Below, one piece after another: positions 9,210 through 18,822 of a DNA stretch of 64,000 nt. Both the position numbers and the translations under genes were made by a program. How positions within the stretch are numbered: the stretch's first letter is position 1; each line of letters begins with the position of its first letter. Source of the DNA: Eremothecium cymbalariae DBVPG#7215 (Eukaryota; Ascomycota; Saccharomycetes; Saccharomycetales; Saccharomycetaceae); assembly GCF_000235365.1 (NCBI RefSeq), contig NC_016450.1:1116001-1180000 (forward strand), in the 5' to 3' direction. Under the pieces are notes generated by a model. The model was not told where the DNA came from. It worked only from the letters and a program-made list of their open reading frames with translations, and made no database searches.

Positions 9210-10919
9210 TTACGCTTCGACTGTCTGTGGGTTGACTAATGTTTCTGAGATCGTTTCGTTGTAGTCTACAGCAAGGATATCAGGTGAAGAGGCTGTTTTA
9301 GATCGACGGAGGTCTATTGTACTTTTATGCACTGAATGTTCCGAGGTATAATTGTCCAAGACTATGATACCATCTACAGTAACTTCTGTTGCCAGTTTCT
9401 GCTTCAAGGCAGTTTGGAGTTCCTCTTGCTCACGTTTTTCGCCAGCACGGTCGCGCTTCTCACGTTCTTGGAATGCTATATTGGCTTTAGATCTCAGAAT
9501 GTATAGATACTCACTGTTTTCTTGGGTGATGAATCTGAGGGTTGTCTGAATCTCTGTTAGGAACTTTTCCAACTCGACAAACTTCACTGGGTGTTCCATA
9601 AGAATATCACGCGTTTTGATTACACGCTTCTTCAACTTTAAGAATTGCTTCCAGTTGCTCATCCGCTCGTCCGCAGATTCTGTTTCGTGGTCGATCACAT
9701 CTATATAGGCCATCCTTTTGGACCATTCGGATATCATAACATCTCCCCATTCCTCGTAGACTTCCAAGTGTTCCTCGCGAATTACATCCACTTCGTTATT
9801 TACTGTATCGACGACGTCTCTCAAATTTGCACGGATTGTATCTGTAATGTTTGACAATACATCATTCGCTTCGGTAAAGAGCTGTCTCATTAGAGGCCTT
9901 GTAATATATTCCTTTAATTGGGTGCCCTTTTGGTCAAACCAAATGGTTTCGTTGGTTTCTGGATCTATTTCCATCGTACAATTGATCTCTTGAATAGCCC
10001 TGTTAATCTTGCGGAAGTAGTCCTTACTCTTCATGGCAATATCGGCTAGAATATGCTTAAACACAGGTGTTACAGAAGTTAGTTGTTCTGCTTCATAATC
10101 GTTGACCTCATCGGTGAAGGCGGATATAGCGTCATTGGCTTTGCGTTCGATGGCTTGTTGCCAAGCTTGGAACTCCTCCTGAACCATATCCTTCAGCGAG
10201 ATATTCAAATCTTCAGATTCAGGAGTCTTCATAGTAGCAAGCTCCTCCTCCAAGGTAACTGTTGCCGTAATTGTTGAAGTGACATACACAGTTTCCTCGT
10301 CAGCCTCAAATCCATTGCCAAGAATCTCATCACCTAAATTCGTCGAATTTGCAAGATCACTAGTCTTCGTTGACACCAATCGCTCTTCAGCTGCATCATG
10401 ATTAACATCAACATTTGCATTGCCTGAATAACCCCAAGAATCCATCAAATTTTGGAACTCCACAGAAAGTATGTCATATCTGGAAACAATAAAATACCAA
10501 AGACGCTGCAATTGAGACAAAACGTATGCATGGTATACTCGGGCTTTAAAAATAACTTTAGAAACAGCTACGTTGCCAGACTCTTGAGCCCTTGCAATCA
10601 CCAATGATCCGAACTCTTTCCCTCTTCTAACAGTTGGTGTGAGATATTTCTCCGAGTACCTTCTATACTTCTGCATAACAGGCCTCATCTGTCTCGGAAC
10701 TTCAACCTTAACCAATTCCACATGTTTTCCCACCCGTTGATCATACCACGTCTTCAAATCCGGAAACATCTCATTGATAACCGGCGTATACCTTCCTGGG
10801 TTTGTATATTTACATAATTGGCCCACTTGACCTGGAAATGGCCCGTACGACGAACAGTAGTACTGTATCGCTAAAGCCATCGCCACACCATACACCACTA
10901 TCCTCGTCACTGCTCTCAT
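9210..10919 (-). CDS. SHE10: She10/Osw7-family protein
   Basis: A 569-residue protein of the She10/Osw7 family, which in S. cerevisiae consists of duplicated genes (YGL228W, YFR039C) linked to spore wall assembly. It starts with a short hydrophobic segment (about residues 6-22), probably a signal anchor or signal peptide. Then comes the conserved YTNPGRYTPVINEMFPDLKTWYDQ region (shown here as YTNPGRYTP and WYDQ). Long helical, charge-rich, coiled-coil-like stretches run from about 230 to 520. Because the window carries one copy flanked by a SAP4/SAP155 homologue, it is the unduplicated ancestor-type gene of both S. cerevisiae copies; the SHE10 symbol is one of two equally valid choices. Confidence 0.85.
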   Translation of the reverse strand: MRAVTRIVVYGVAMALAIQYYCSSYGPFPGQVGQLCKYTNPGRYTPVINEMFPDLKTWYDQRVGKHVELVKVEVPRQMRPVMQKYRRYSEKYLTPTVRRGKEFGSLVIARAQESGNVAVSKVIFKARVYHAYVLSQLQRLWYFIVSRYDILSVEFQNLMDSWGYSGNANVDVNHDAAEERLVSTKTSDLANSTNLGDEILGNGFEADEETVYVTSTITATVTLEEELATMKTPESEDLNISLKDMVQEEFQAWQQAIERKANDAISAFTDEVNDYEAEQLTSVTPVFKHILADIAMKSKDYFRKINRAIQEINCTMEIDPETNETIWFDQKGTQLKEYITRPLMRQLFTEANDVLSNITDTIRANLRDVVDTVNNEVDVIREEHLEVYEEWGDVMISEWSKRMAYIDVIDHETESADERMSNWKQFLKLKKRVIKTRDILMEHPVKFVELEKFLTEIQTTLRFITQENSEYLYILRSKANIAFQEREKRDRAGEKREQEELQTALKQKLATEVTVDGIIVLDNYTSEHSVHKSTIDLRRSKTASSPDILAVDYNETISETLVNPQTVEA

Positions 10920-11538
10920 TTCTCTTAAACTGCTTTATTATTCTATTGAACTGTTTCAATAGACCTCTAAGCCTGTCCAATCTATTTGATGCTAAGTTTT
11001 GTTCGATCAACCTTTCGGGCTACGCGAAGAGCAAACACAAATTGAACTTCTGGCAAAAGGCCAACTATATTTACCAGCAGCAAGAACAGCAAAAAAGAAC
11101 CAAACTAGTTAAACGAAATCGATATTAGAACCAGTCTGCCAAATAACTTAAACTACTACCAAATTCCAAGACGTTTCGCTTATTCTCAGAATTTATCACG
11201 TGAACACATCCTCACCTCACCGGCCAATAAGAAATTTTTCACATCAGAATTGACTTACCTTCGATACATACTACCCAGCGTTGACCATTGAAGCAAGGTT
11301 TAAGGTTAGCAAAAGGTGTGAAACTTAATTTGGGATTGGGAACTGCAGCTTTAGCGGGTTTACTGTCAGTCATAGGGAGGACGAAAGTGGATATCTCTGA
11401 AGAAGCTTCCTTGCACATTTTGGGGATAGATAAGCTAAAGTTTAGACAGCCGTTATAATAGTCACCACTGATCACCATTTCCTTATTATAGAATAAAAGA
11501 GACGAAAAGTTGTAGAAACCAACATTACAAAACAAACT
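10920..11538. promoter_or_regulatory. Divergent promoter region SHE10/SAP4
   Basis: About 620 bases between divergent genes. A perfect palindrome TCACGTGA at 11196-11203 is a Cbf1-type E-box (preceded by A, so it fits RTCACRTG). A CCAAT on the plus strand lies near 11222. Short open frames on both strands have no recognisable protein features and are taken as chance. Confidence 0.5.
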
Positions 11539-14415
11539 ATGTCATTCTGGCCGTTTGGGCAAAACGCGAATAATTCTAATATAAATCTTATATTAGAGGA
11601 TTACTTCCGTGTGTTGCATTCACTGGAGGAAGAGAGTCAGGTGACAAGCACAAGTGGTTCAGCCCTCTTTAGAGGAGGTGAGGGTTCCAGGAACGTTTCA
11701 ACACATGCAAAGCTGCAGCCTGCAGCAACATTGTCTCCTGGGCCTGAGCTACATGGCACTTTTGGGCTGAAGGGAGCTGTTGCTTCTTCTGTCGGAGCAA
11801 GTAATAACACTCATGTGAACGAGAGCCGCGGGCATGCGCAGAAAATGTGCGGGAGTAGAAATACCAGGGCAGGTGATTACAATCATGATAACGATAACGA
11901 TGATGATGACGATGATGATAATGATAATGAAGATGAAGATTATGATGGTGTGTCTATGAGACCAAGGTACAGAAACCTAAACAATGTAGAGCCAACTTCG
12001 TTGATTTCTGCAACAAGTTTGACGTCAACGACGTCTTCTGCAGTGTCAATTTCTCCAGCTGAGACTTCAACTCATAACGAGGAACCGCATCCTATTACCA
12101 AAAAATCCTTGAGCCACGCTTTCATCGACAATATATTGAAGGAAAGTGAACTTTTAAATGAATTAACAATGCAGAATAACACCCTATTAGATTTTGTCTG
12201 TTTTGGATTTTTTTACGATGTGAATGATAACAAAGTGGAGAATATTGAATATTTACTTGACCAATTGATGTTTTGCATCGATAGGATAAATGAAGACATT
12301 CAACAAGATGAAGATATAGAAAATCAGGCGCAAGACGAAAATGAACATATAACTGTTGAATATCATGAACAATCAGAGAATAATAGTAGAAGTGAAGATG
12401 GCCATTTCATTAAGAGCGCTGTTTTTGATTGTATACCGCCTGAAAACGACGATACTATTATTCCATTCATGCATGATACCAACGATTCTAATCAATCGTC
12501 GTATCTTAACAGAGCAAACACAATATCGGAAATATTTGCCCTGGATATTTGGTTGATATCAGAGTCATTGGTTAAAGATTTCTCTCATTTAACTAAGATA
12601 TGGTCCATGCTTTTCCATAAAAACTTCAAAGTTGAGAAATCTCCTCTAATTCCAATATTCTTAAAGATAAACCAAAGCTTATTACTTACTAGGCAAGACC
12701 AGTTCTTAAATTTTATAAGAACAAGAAAGACATTAGTTGATGACTTACTACTCCACGTTGAAGTTTCGGTATTGATGGATTTCTTTTTGAAGATAATTTC
12801 TACCGATAAGCAGGAAGCTCCTACTGGAATGATTGAGCTTGTTTACGATCAGTGTCTAATACCAAAGTTGTTGTCTTTCTTGGACAATGAGAAATTTCCT
12901 GCTGATTTACAGGCTTGTGCTGGTGATTTTCTCAAAGCATTAATATCTATTTCAACCAATGCTCCTCTTGATGAAATGTCCATCGGACCAAATGCTTTGA
13001 CTCGCCAACTATGCTCTGAGAAGTGTATTGATTGTTTTTTGGATGCAATCATTAACAAAAGGGGGCCCGCATTAACTACTTCTGTCTCCGTTGTCATAGA
13101 ACTAATTCGCAAAAACAATTCTGATTATGATCAGGTTAACCTGCTGAACACTAGTATCAAGTCGCATCCCCCATCAATGAGAGATTCGATATATTTGGGC
13201 GTGATGTTAAAGAAATTTGCTTTGAATTTATCAAATTTGAAAAAAGTTTTACTTGACGTCGAAGAAAACTGCAAAGATAAAGTCATGACAAACCAGTTGG
13301 GTGTTGCTTTTAAACCACTTGGTTTTGAAAGATTTAAGGTCATCGAGTTAATTGCAGAATTACTTCATTGTTCAAATATGGGTTTAATGAATTCCAAAAG
13401 AGCAGAGCGAGTCGTTAAAGAACGAGATGAAGTGAGACAACATCTTGTTAACCAACTTCAGGATGCACTAGCTGATCTGAATATGATCGATGCTTATGAT
13501 AGAGAAAAAAATGATACCGACGGCCGGGAACCTGGGTTTGCTACTAATACTAGCAGTAGCACTCAGACAACCGCTGTCAATGACAATATGGACGAAGATA
13601 TTGATGAATCTTTTGAAATCCCATATGTTAATATGAATCAAAATATCAAACTTCGTCAAAATCCTACTATAGGTGATTTGTTTAAAATACAGCTATATGA
13701 CACCCAAATCTTACCAAAGATTATTCAACTTTTCGTTGAACATCCATGGAACAACTTTTGGCATAATGTTATTTTTGATGTTATTCAACAGCTCTTTAAT
13801 GGGAGGATGGATTTTTCTTACAATTCGTTTTTAGTTTATTCTCTCTTCAATAATAAGAGTGCAGGACAATTTCAGGTCGACATTAATTATTCAAAAATAA
13901 AGAATTCAGAGCAGTTTGTTGATTTTGAAATTGCAAGAGATCTTATTCTACAAGGATACAAGGATTCACATGATTTTTATGAGCGATATAACACTAATTT
14001 GGGATTTATGGGTCACTTAGTACTTATTGCAGAGGAAATTGTTAAATTTTCAAAAGTCTACAAGGTTGAATTGATATCACCAGACATTTACAGAGTCCTT
14101 CAGAACCCTGATTGGGTTTTCTATTCAGAAGAAGCATTGAATGATACCAGGATGATGTATTCAAAAATCTTAGGTGGCGGAGATTACCTTGATGATGGTA
14201 ACACTAGTATGTTGCCTGAAAATGGAGATATGCAGAAGGGTAACGGCGAAGATTATATCGGCTTACATGACAAGCAGAGTAACTCTAAGTTTTCAACTCA
14301 AGCTGATTTGCATAGAAAATTGAAAAATAAATTAATTAAAAAGAGCCAAGAAGAGGTTGCAATTAAGAATAAAGAAAATGGAGTTATAATACTAGGCCCA
14401 CCTCCTGAGATATAA
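11539..14415 (+). CDS. SAP4: SIT4 phosphatase-associated protein (SAP4/SAP155 type)
   Basis: Regulatory partner of the PP2A-like phosphatase Sit4, acting in G1 progression and TOR and tRNA-modification-linked signalling. The protein has 958 residues and starts with the family signature SFWPFGQN. An acidic Asn/Asp tract covers roughly residues 115-135 (bases 11880-11945). The SAPS-domain helical region starts near 195 (DNILKESELLNELTMQNNTL) and runs to about 800; the C-terminal tail is low in complexity. In S. cerevisiae the family has the duplicate pair SAP4 (YGL229C) and SAP155 (YFR040W), and this single gene stands for both. Beside it are SHE10 and ERJ5, as in both S. cerevisiae locations. 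Confidence 0.9.
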   Translation: MSFWPFGQNANNSNINLILEDYFRVLHSLEEESQVTSTSGSALFRGGEGSRNVSTHAKLQPAATLSPGPELHGTFGLKGAVASSVGASNNTHVNESRGHAQKMCGSRNTRAGDYNHDNDNDDDDDDDNDNEDEDYDGVSMRPRYRNLNNVEPTSLISATSLTSTTSSAVSISPAETSTHNEEPHPITKKSLSHAFIDNILKESELLNELTMQNNTLLDFVCFGFFYDVNDNKVENIEYLLDQLMFCIDRINEDIQQDEDIENQAQDENEHITVEYHEQSENNSRSEDGHFIKSAVFDCIPPENDDTIIPFMHDTNDSNQSSYLNRANTISEIFALDIWLISESLVKDFSHLTKIWSMLFHKNFKVEKSPLIPIFLKINQSLLLTRQDQFLNFIRTRKTLVDDLLLHVEVSVLMDFFLKIISTDKQEAPTGMIELVYDQCLIPKLLSFLDNEKFPADLQACAGDFLKALISISTNAPLDEMSIGPNALTRQLCSEKCIDCFLDAIINKRGPALTTSVSVVIELIRKNNSDYDQVNLLNTSIKSHPPSMRDSIYLGVMLKKFALNLSNLKKVLLDVEENCKDKVMTNQLGVAFKPLGFERFKVIELIAELLHCSNMGLMNSKRAERVVKERDEVRQHLVNQLQDALADLNMIDAYDREKNDTDGREPGFATNTSSSTQTTAVNDNMDEDIDESFEIPYVNMNQNIKLRQNPTIGDLFKIQLYDTQILPKIIQLFVEHPWNNFWHNVIFDVIQQLFNGRMDFSYNSFLVYSLFNNKSAGQFQVDINYSKIKNSEQFVDFEIARDLILQGYKDSHDFYERYNTNLGFMGHLVLIAEEIVKFSKVYKVELISPDIYRVLQNPDWVFYSEEALNDTRMMYSKILGGGDYLDDGNTSMLPENGDMQKGNGEDYIGLHDKQSNSKFSTQADLHRKLKNKLIKKSQEEVAIKNKENGVIILGPPPEI

Positions 14416-14624
14416 GGATAATGACCAACATGACTTACGAAATCTATATACTGAGCACATTCTTGGAACACCAGTGGGAAAACACTTGAAAATTAATTAA
14501 CCATATAAAATATATCCATTGTTATATATATGATTTTTTATATCTGCCAGCGCATAGGAGCTTTAAATGTAAATAAATGATTAATTATGAGTGGGTTATT
14601 TTTTGGATGCAGTTGCTAGTGATT

Positions 14625-15521
14625 TTAATCTTTCTTAGACCTGCTGTAAATAACTTTACCGTTTGGAAGCTGCATTTTTTTGACGTTGTCCTTTTGCTTT
14701 AATCCTGCCTTCTTCTTGGATACCACACCCTTCTTCTTGCGTGGTAGTTCCGTCGATTCATCTACTTCATTTTCTTCATCTGGAGTTTTACTAAACGGAC
14801 TTAACATCGATCGAATAAGCCACTTTGGTAATGAAATAAACATAGTGTCTGTGAAGCCAGGATCCTTCATACCTTCAATTGTTATCTGGGCTTCAGTCCC
14901 ATCATTCTGTATAACGAAAATATCCCCAAATCTGATAACAAGCTCCTTTCCCTCATCTTCTTCATGCTGTTTAAACATCAGCTTCTTTTCACCCAATCCT
15001 TCCGTGTCATCTTTTTCTCGCACCTGGTTAATGAAACTAGTAATTCTTGACTTATTGCTATTATTTTGAACCTTTAAAATAGCCCAATGGATCAGGCTGC
15101 ATATTGTATAAATAAAAAGTACTAGAAACCAGGTTTTAGGTTGCGATCTCTTAAAGAAAAACCCTCCTTTACTAAATTCATAGTGTGGAAATCCTTGTTT
15201 CAAGTAGTAGTCATAAACTTTCCTTTTGTCGCTATTTGACAGAATACGCGTGACCAAATTTAACCTTTCATATAATTTATTAAACTTTGGGTTCTTATCA
15301 GGATGGTACTTCTTGGATAATGCTCTGAACTGTTTACTGATGTCTTTATCCGTAGATTTATCAAGTTTGTCCAATTTGAGAAACTTGTAAAAAGTCACTT
15401 CGGAACCATATTTATCTATGAGTTCTTTATGCAATTGAAATATCTCAACCTCATCTGGGGTGAAACCATAAGCCAAGGTGGTCAAGAATAAAATGCCCAA
15501 CCAAAAGGATCCCACTTTCAT
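14625..15521 (-). CDS. ERJ5: ER J-domain co-chaperone Erj5
   Basis: Type I ER membrane protein whose lumenal J domain stimulates the Hsp70 Kar2 in protein folding. The protein has 298 residues. A signal peptide covers 1-19 (hydrophobic FWLGILFLTTLA). The J domain spans about 42-108 with HPD at 73-75. One membrane segment lies at about 131-149, and the cytosolic tail ends in basic K/R clusters. Convergent with the SAP gene, it shares a 151-base divergent promoter with KEG1. This is the order YFR040W-YFR041C-YFR042W. Confidence 0.93.
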   Translation of the reverse strand: MKVGSFWLGILFLTTLAYGFTPDEVEIFQLHKELIDKYGSEVTFYKFLKLDKLDKSTDKDISKQFRALSKKYHPDKNPKFNKLYERLNLVTRILSNSDKRKVYDYYLKQGFPHYEFSKGGFFFKRSQPKTWFLVLFIYTICSLIHWAILKVQNNSNKSRITSFINQVREKDDTEGLGEKKLMFKQHEEDEGKELVIRFGDIFVIQNDGTEAQITIEGMKDPGFTDTMFISLPKWLIRSMLSPFSKTPDEENEVDESTELPRKKKGVVSKKKAGLKQKDNVKKMQLPNGKVIYSRSKKD

Positions 15522-15672
15522 TGTGAGGATACTGTTCTTGTTGTATTTTCCTTGATATATGTTCTTGTTTTCGTATGGGAAGTTTTTAAAAAGGTCAAAT
15601 ATGGCAACTTGTTCATCAAACCTTTTAACATTAGCGACACATCTGATAACGCCTCAAAATTAGCACACTAAT

Positions 15673-16314
15673 ATGAATAGAAAGCAGCCACCTAAGTCTG
15701 CTATTAAGCAGCATAATCAGACCATAATAATTAAACTATACCAATATTTTCGATTATCTTCTGCATTCCTTTACTGCACGCTTTTAGCGCGTTGGCTTAT
15801 TCTATATCCTTTAGTGGGAAACAAATGGCTTCCAGGTGGGATACACGAATATTTGATATACTTATTACTTTACAGTTTTACTTTTGAGCTTGTTTGGCAG
15901 TTAAAGTTCTTTGGGTTTTACCGGTTATTGACTTCAAGATCTACTCTAAAATGTATAAATTTCCTATATTTCGTCATCTCCATGCACTTTTACGATGATT
16001 ATGAACATGCAGTTGCATTGAAGAATATTAGTTACTCAGGATTCATTGTTGGATTAGGGTTCAACCAGGCCTACTATCATTGTAAGCGGTTGTTTAAGCA
16101 AAGAGCTCGAAAGAGTAACCGGTTTTGGTTGAAAGCTAACACATTTGTTTGGCTGCCCTTGTTATACATAAGCGAATTTTACTTATTGCTGCTAAATATC
16201 CAGAATCCAAATTTCCATTCAATTCCAATACATGATATTATCAACAAGATTGTGTTAGTGGGATTCATTCCGATTTCTTTACAATGTTACAAAATGGAAA
16301 TATCATCTTTATGA
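15673..16314 (+). CDS. KEG1: ER membrane protein Keg1 (Kre6-binding)
   Basis: Essential multi-pass ER membrane protein that binds and stabilises Kre6 for beta-1,6-glucan synthesis in S. cerevisiae. The protein has 213 residues, against about 200 in S. cerevisiae. Hydrophobic segments lie at about 26-48, 60-80, 100-120, 150-172 and 185-205. Family blocks such as GGIHEYLIYLLLYSF and FGFYRLLTSRSTLKC are recognisable, and the pattern and position (YFR042W) agree. It ends 34 bases before the 3' end of IRC6, which runs the opposite way. Confidence 0.9.
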   Translation: MNRKQPPKSAIKQHNQTIIIKLYQYFRLSSAFLYCTLLARWLILYPLVGNKWLPGGIHEYLIYLLLYSFTFELVWQLKFFGFYRLLTSRSTLKCINFLYFVISMHFYDDYEHAVALKNISYSGFIVGLGFNQAYYHCKRLFKQRARKSNRFWLKANTFVWLPLLYISEFYLLLLNIQNPNFHSIPIHDIINKIVLVGFIPISLQCYKMEISSL

Positions 16315-16347
16315 GAAGAGCGTGACAGAATAGAACAGGTGATGCAG

Positions 16348-17112
16348 CTATTCAGATGGAAGCAAAATTTCCGTTAGCTCTTGAGAAAGTGCAAGAGCAT
16401 AGTCTTCGGCTGCTTCTTTATCGCCCATTTGTATATATCTCTCCCTTGCTTCCTTCATTTTGGAAATCACCGATTCTAGGGGCATGGACTCATCACATTG
16501 CAAAGACTCTGGGAGTGCTTGTTCTACACCTGTATTATTATTTGAACAAAGACTAATATCATCCCATTTATGAATGTCTAGCAATTCTCTCATTCTGTCT
16601 TTGCCTATTTTCTCACCATACGAATTAACTCCTTCTTCACTCCAGTTAACCACTGTGATACCTGAACCCAATAACTTGTTATTAAGAGCTTCCAATTGAT
16701 CCTCCTCAATATTCTTATCCGAAATATTACATGCGACTAAAATCCTTTCGTTCTGAAGCTTTAAAGATTCTATCATGTTGTTGAAGACATCAATGGATGT
16801 AGAATTATCAAATAGAAGAATAATACCTGCTAGTATTTCTCTCAAATCAGTGTATTCGTCACTTTTGAATTCTTTAACCCACTCTTGTAGCTCATTATAA
16901 CTATCAACATATATATCGAAATCAACCTCATAATATTTTGTTTTCCATTTTACGCCTTTTATTATACTCCCAATAATACCCACCTGTTCCCCTATCATAT
17001 ACTTGACCACATCCTCATGTTTAACTGAGTTAGCTGGATCGAGAAGAAGTAGCTTATTTCTTGAGAGGACCACAATTTCTGGTTCGCTTGATATAGGTAC
17101 TTTACTGCCCAT
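16348..17112 (-). CDS. IRC6: Clathrin adaptor-associated GTPase-like protein Irc6
   Basis: Irc6 belongs to the Irc6/p34 family of Rab-like G-domain proteins that assist AP-1 clathrin adaptor function; loss raises recombination foci in S. cerevisiae. The open frame extends upstream to 17205 only through a GTG. The first ATG is at 17112, giving 254 residues beginning MGSKVP, close to the S. cerevisiae length of about 237. Visible are a beta strand IVVLSRNKLLLL, an ILVACN-type loop at the guanine-specificity position, and a conserved helical C-terminus around MGDKEAAEDYALALSQELTEIL (two parts). KEG1 is convergent with it, as in the YFR042W-YFR043C pair. Confidence 0.87.
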   Translation of the reverse strand: MGSKVPISSEPEIVVLSRNKLLLLDPANSVKHEDVVKYMIGEQVGIIGSIIKGVKWKTKYYEVDFDIYVDSYNELQEWVKEFKSDEYTDLREILAGIILLFDNSTSIDVFNNMIESLKLQNERILVACNISDKNIEEDQLEALNNKLLGSGITVVNWSEEGVNSYGEKIGKDRMRELLDIHKWDDISLCSNNNTGVEQALPESLQCDESMPLESVISKMKEARERYIQMGDKEAAEDYALALSQELTEILLPSE

Positions 17113-17201
17113 TGATTCTGTCAGATGTTCCTTTGTTAACCTTGGTGTGCTACAATACAAACCTTTTGATATGTCAAATAGTTTCTTTACGAAACCGTTT
17201 A

Positions 17202-17209
17202 TCACGTGA
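17202..17209. promoter_or_regulatory. Cbf1-type E-box before IRC6
   Basis: TCACGTGA, preceded by A (fits RTCACRTG), 90 bases upstream of the IRC6 ATG. Confidence 0.5.
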
Positions 17210-17522
17210 GCCGTAAGGCTTATAAATTAAATCTTCGTTGGCATCATATATGTGCACTGTAACCACTATATATATTGAAAGTAGCTAGAATAGCTAAAAG
17301 AAATACATAGCTAGTGTCTATTAACCTCTTACCGCTTGTGTTCTCTTTTGAAGCGAAATATAGGCCTTTACAGTATATCGACAATTGGATACTGGCTAGA
17401 TTTGACAATTTAATGAGTATTAAAGTGCTATAAAAGCAAAGGTAATTTGTACTCAGATGAAAAGGCGTAGTTAGAAGACGTTCGATATACATTATCCAAA
17501 AGAAATAAGTTCTATAAAACCA

Positions 17523-17864
17523 ATGAAATTGAACTTGACTTCCATTAGATCGACCCCCTCTAGCTCTTCTTTAACTGAAACCCTTATTGCAACATTTGTA
17601 CGGCCATTCAGAATTATTAAAAAGGATTTTAAATTCTCAACCAGCAATTCTCAAGATTTGGTTAGCTATAATGCCAGTGTCAGTTTGGAATCAACACTGT
17701 CATCGGAGATATCCCCCAAGACTATTTTGTATCCAGATAATAAGCTCAGGACTAGATCAATAATCCTAAACAGTTTACATTTCTGCGCCTTAGTAATTAC
17801 TCTGATATTCCTTTCACTACAGATAGCTCTTATTATTTATGCATTTGTTTTAAAATATTCATAA
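17523..17864 (+). CDS. Small single-pass membrane protein, possible YGL230C counterpart
   Basis: A 113-residue frame with ATG at 17523. The N-terminal 85 residues are polar and rich in Ser/Thr (SSSSLTET, SLESTLSSEIS). The C-terminus has a strong hydrophobic segment at about 85-109 (CALVITLIFLSLQIALIIYAFVL), followed by a few residues, as in a tail-anchored protein. I recognise no domain. It lies between IRC6 (YFR043C) and EMC4 (YGL231C), where the interleaved order predicts YGL230C, a small uncharacterised protein. The link rests on position alone; a chance ORF remains possible. Confidence 0.5.
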   Translation: MKLNLTSIRSTPSSSSLTETLIATFVRPFRIIKKDFKFSTSNSQDLVSYNASVSLESTLSSEISPKTILYPDNKLRTRSIILNSLHFCALVITLIFLSLQIALIIYAFVLKYS

Positions 17865-18178
17865 GTCGTGTTGGTTTTGAAGCTGCACTGTCATTCCCCG
17901 ATTAGGCATAGAATAATCAACTATTAATAAAATATAATAATTACCATTCGATCTTCGATTATCCAAAAGTATTTAATGCATCCACTACACAAGTGTCCCA
18001 CTGTATCTTAGCCACTACGTTGTTGATTGTAACTTTAATATACTTCTAGGTTACTTTAGCGTTAAAACGTATTTCGTGATGCAATATTTCAAAACTTTTA
18101 AACCCAGGTTCCTCCACTGATTAAGCTAACGAATATAGCCTGGATAAATCGCTTGGGAAGCTGTCTAGGTGTTCCAAT
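17865..18178. other. Intergenic region before EMC4
   Basis: About 314 A+T-rich bases upstream of EMC4. I see no repeat, RNA gene or recognisable factor site. Confidence 0.5.
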
Positions 18179-18727
18179 ATGTCTCAAGATATCCCCAATT
18201 GGGCCACGAATCTATGCAATCCGAACTATGTTCATTCAATGCAGTCTGTATCCACGAATACATATCCCCTGCCACCTGGATTTGTGAAATCACGGGGATC
18301 AAGAGCTAATACTAAAGCCCAGAATGCCGACACTCAATCTAATAAGGAAAATATTAATAAATTGCAAGTTCAGAAGGCTTGGCACATTGCTCTTCAACCA
18401 GCTAAGACAATTCCTATGAATTTTATCATTTCATATATGTCTGGTACGTCTCTTCAGATAATTCCCATTATGACAGCTTTGATGTTATTGTCCGGGCCTA
18501 TTAAGAGCGTTCTACAAATGAGATCAGCTTTCAGTGCAGTTTTGGGAAATAATGATATCCATTCTCAAGTGATTGGCGCAATGATCACTTATGTACTATT
18601 TCAAGTGGTATTAATGGGGATTGGGTTGCAGAAATTGAACGCCATGGGATTAATTCCAAATACTAAGAGTGACTGGCTAGCGTGGGAGTCTCCTAGTACA
18701 TACAATATTAAAGCATATGCATTCTAA
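18179..18727 (+). CDS. EMC4: ER membrane complex subunit Emc4
   Basis: Subunit of the ER membrane complex, an insertase for tail-anchored and multi-pass proteins. The protein has 182 residues. Its N-terminal polar part contains LPPGF; the conserved core starts at KAWHIALQPAK and MNFIISYMSGTSLQIIPIM. Membrane segments lie at about 80-105 and 120-145, followed by KLNAMGLIPN, which is the family signature. The ATG at 18179 is the first in frame. It converges on TAN1, as YGL231C/YGL232W do in S. cerevisiae. Confidence 0.95.
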   Translation: MSQDIPNWATNLCNPNYVHSMQSVSTNTYPLPPGFVKSRGSRANTKAQNADTQSNKENINKLQVQKAWHIALQPAKTIPMNFIISYMSGTSLQIIPIMTALMLLSGPIKSVLQMRSAFSAVLGNNDIHSQVIGAMITYVLFQVVLMGIGLQKLNAMGLIPNTKSDWLAWESPSTYNIKAYAF

Positions 18728-18822
18728 CAAAAAACTAAAAAGAATAGATCTTATATATTATATGCAATGAATTACTATTAATTTAGATTTTTTCCGAAGA
18801 GTTATAATAGGTTACTGTCTCA

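Noticed and set aside
11239..11535. 98-codon minus-strand frame in the SAP4 promoter
   Set aside because: Antisense, no motif and no ATG-supported conserved start; treated as chance.
18786..18801. TTTTTTCCGAAGAG resembles a centromere CDEIII core
   Set aside because: It lies in a 95-base gap between EMC4 and TAN1 with no E-box at the right distance and no long A+T block.
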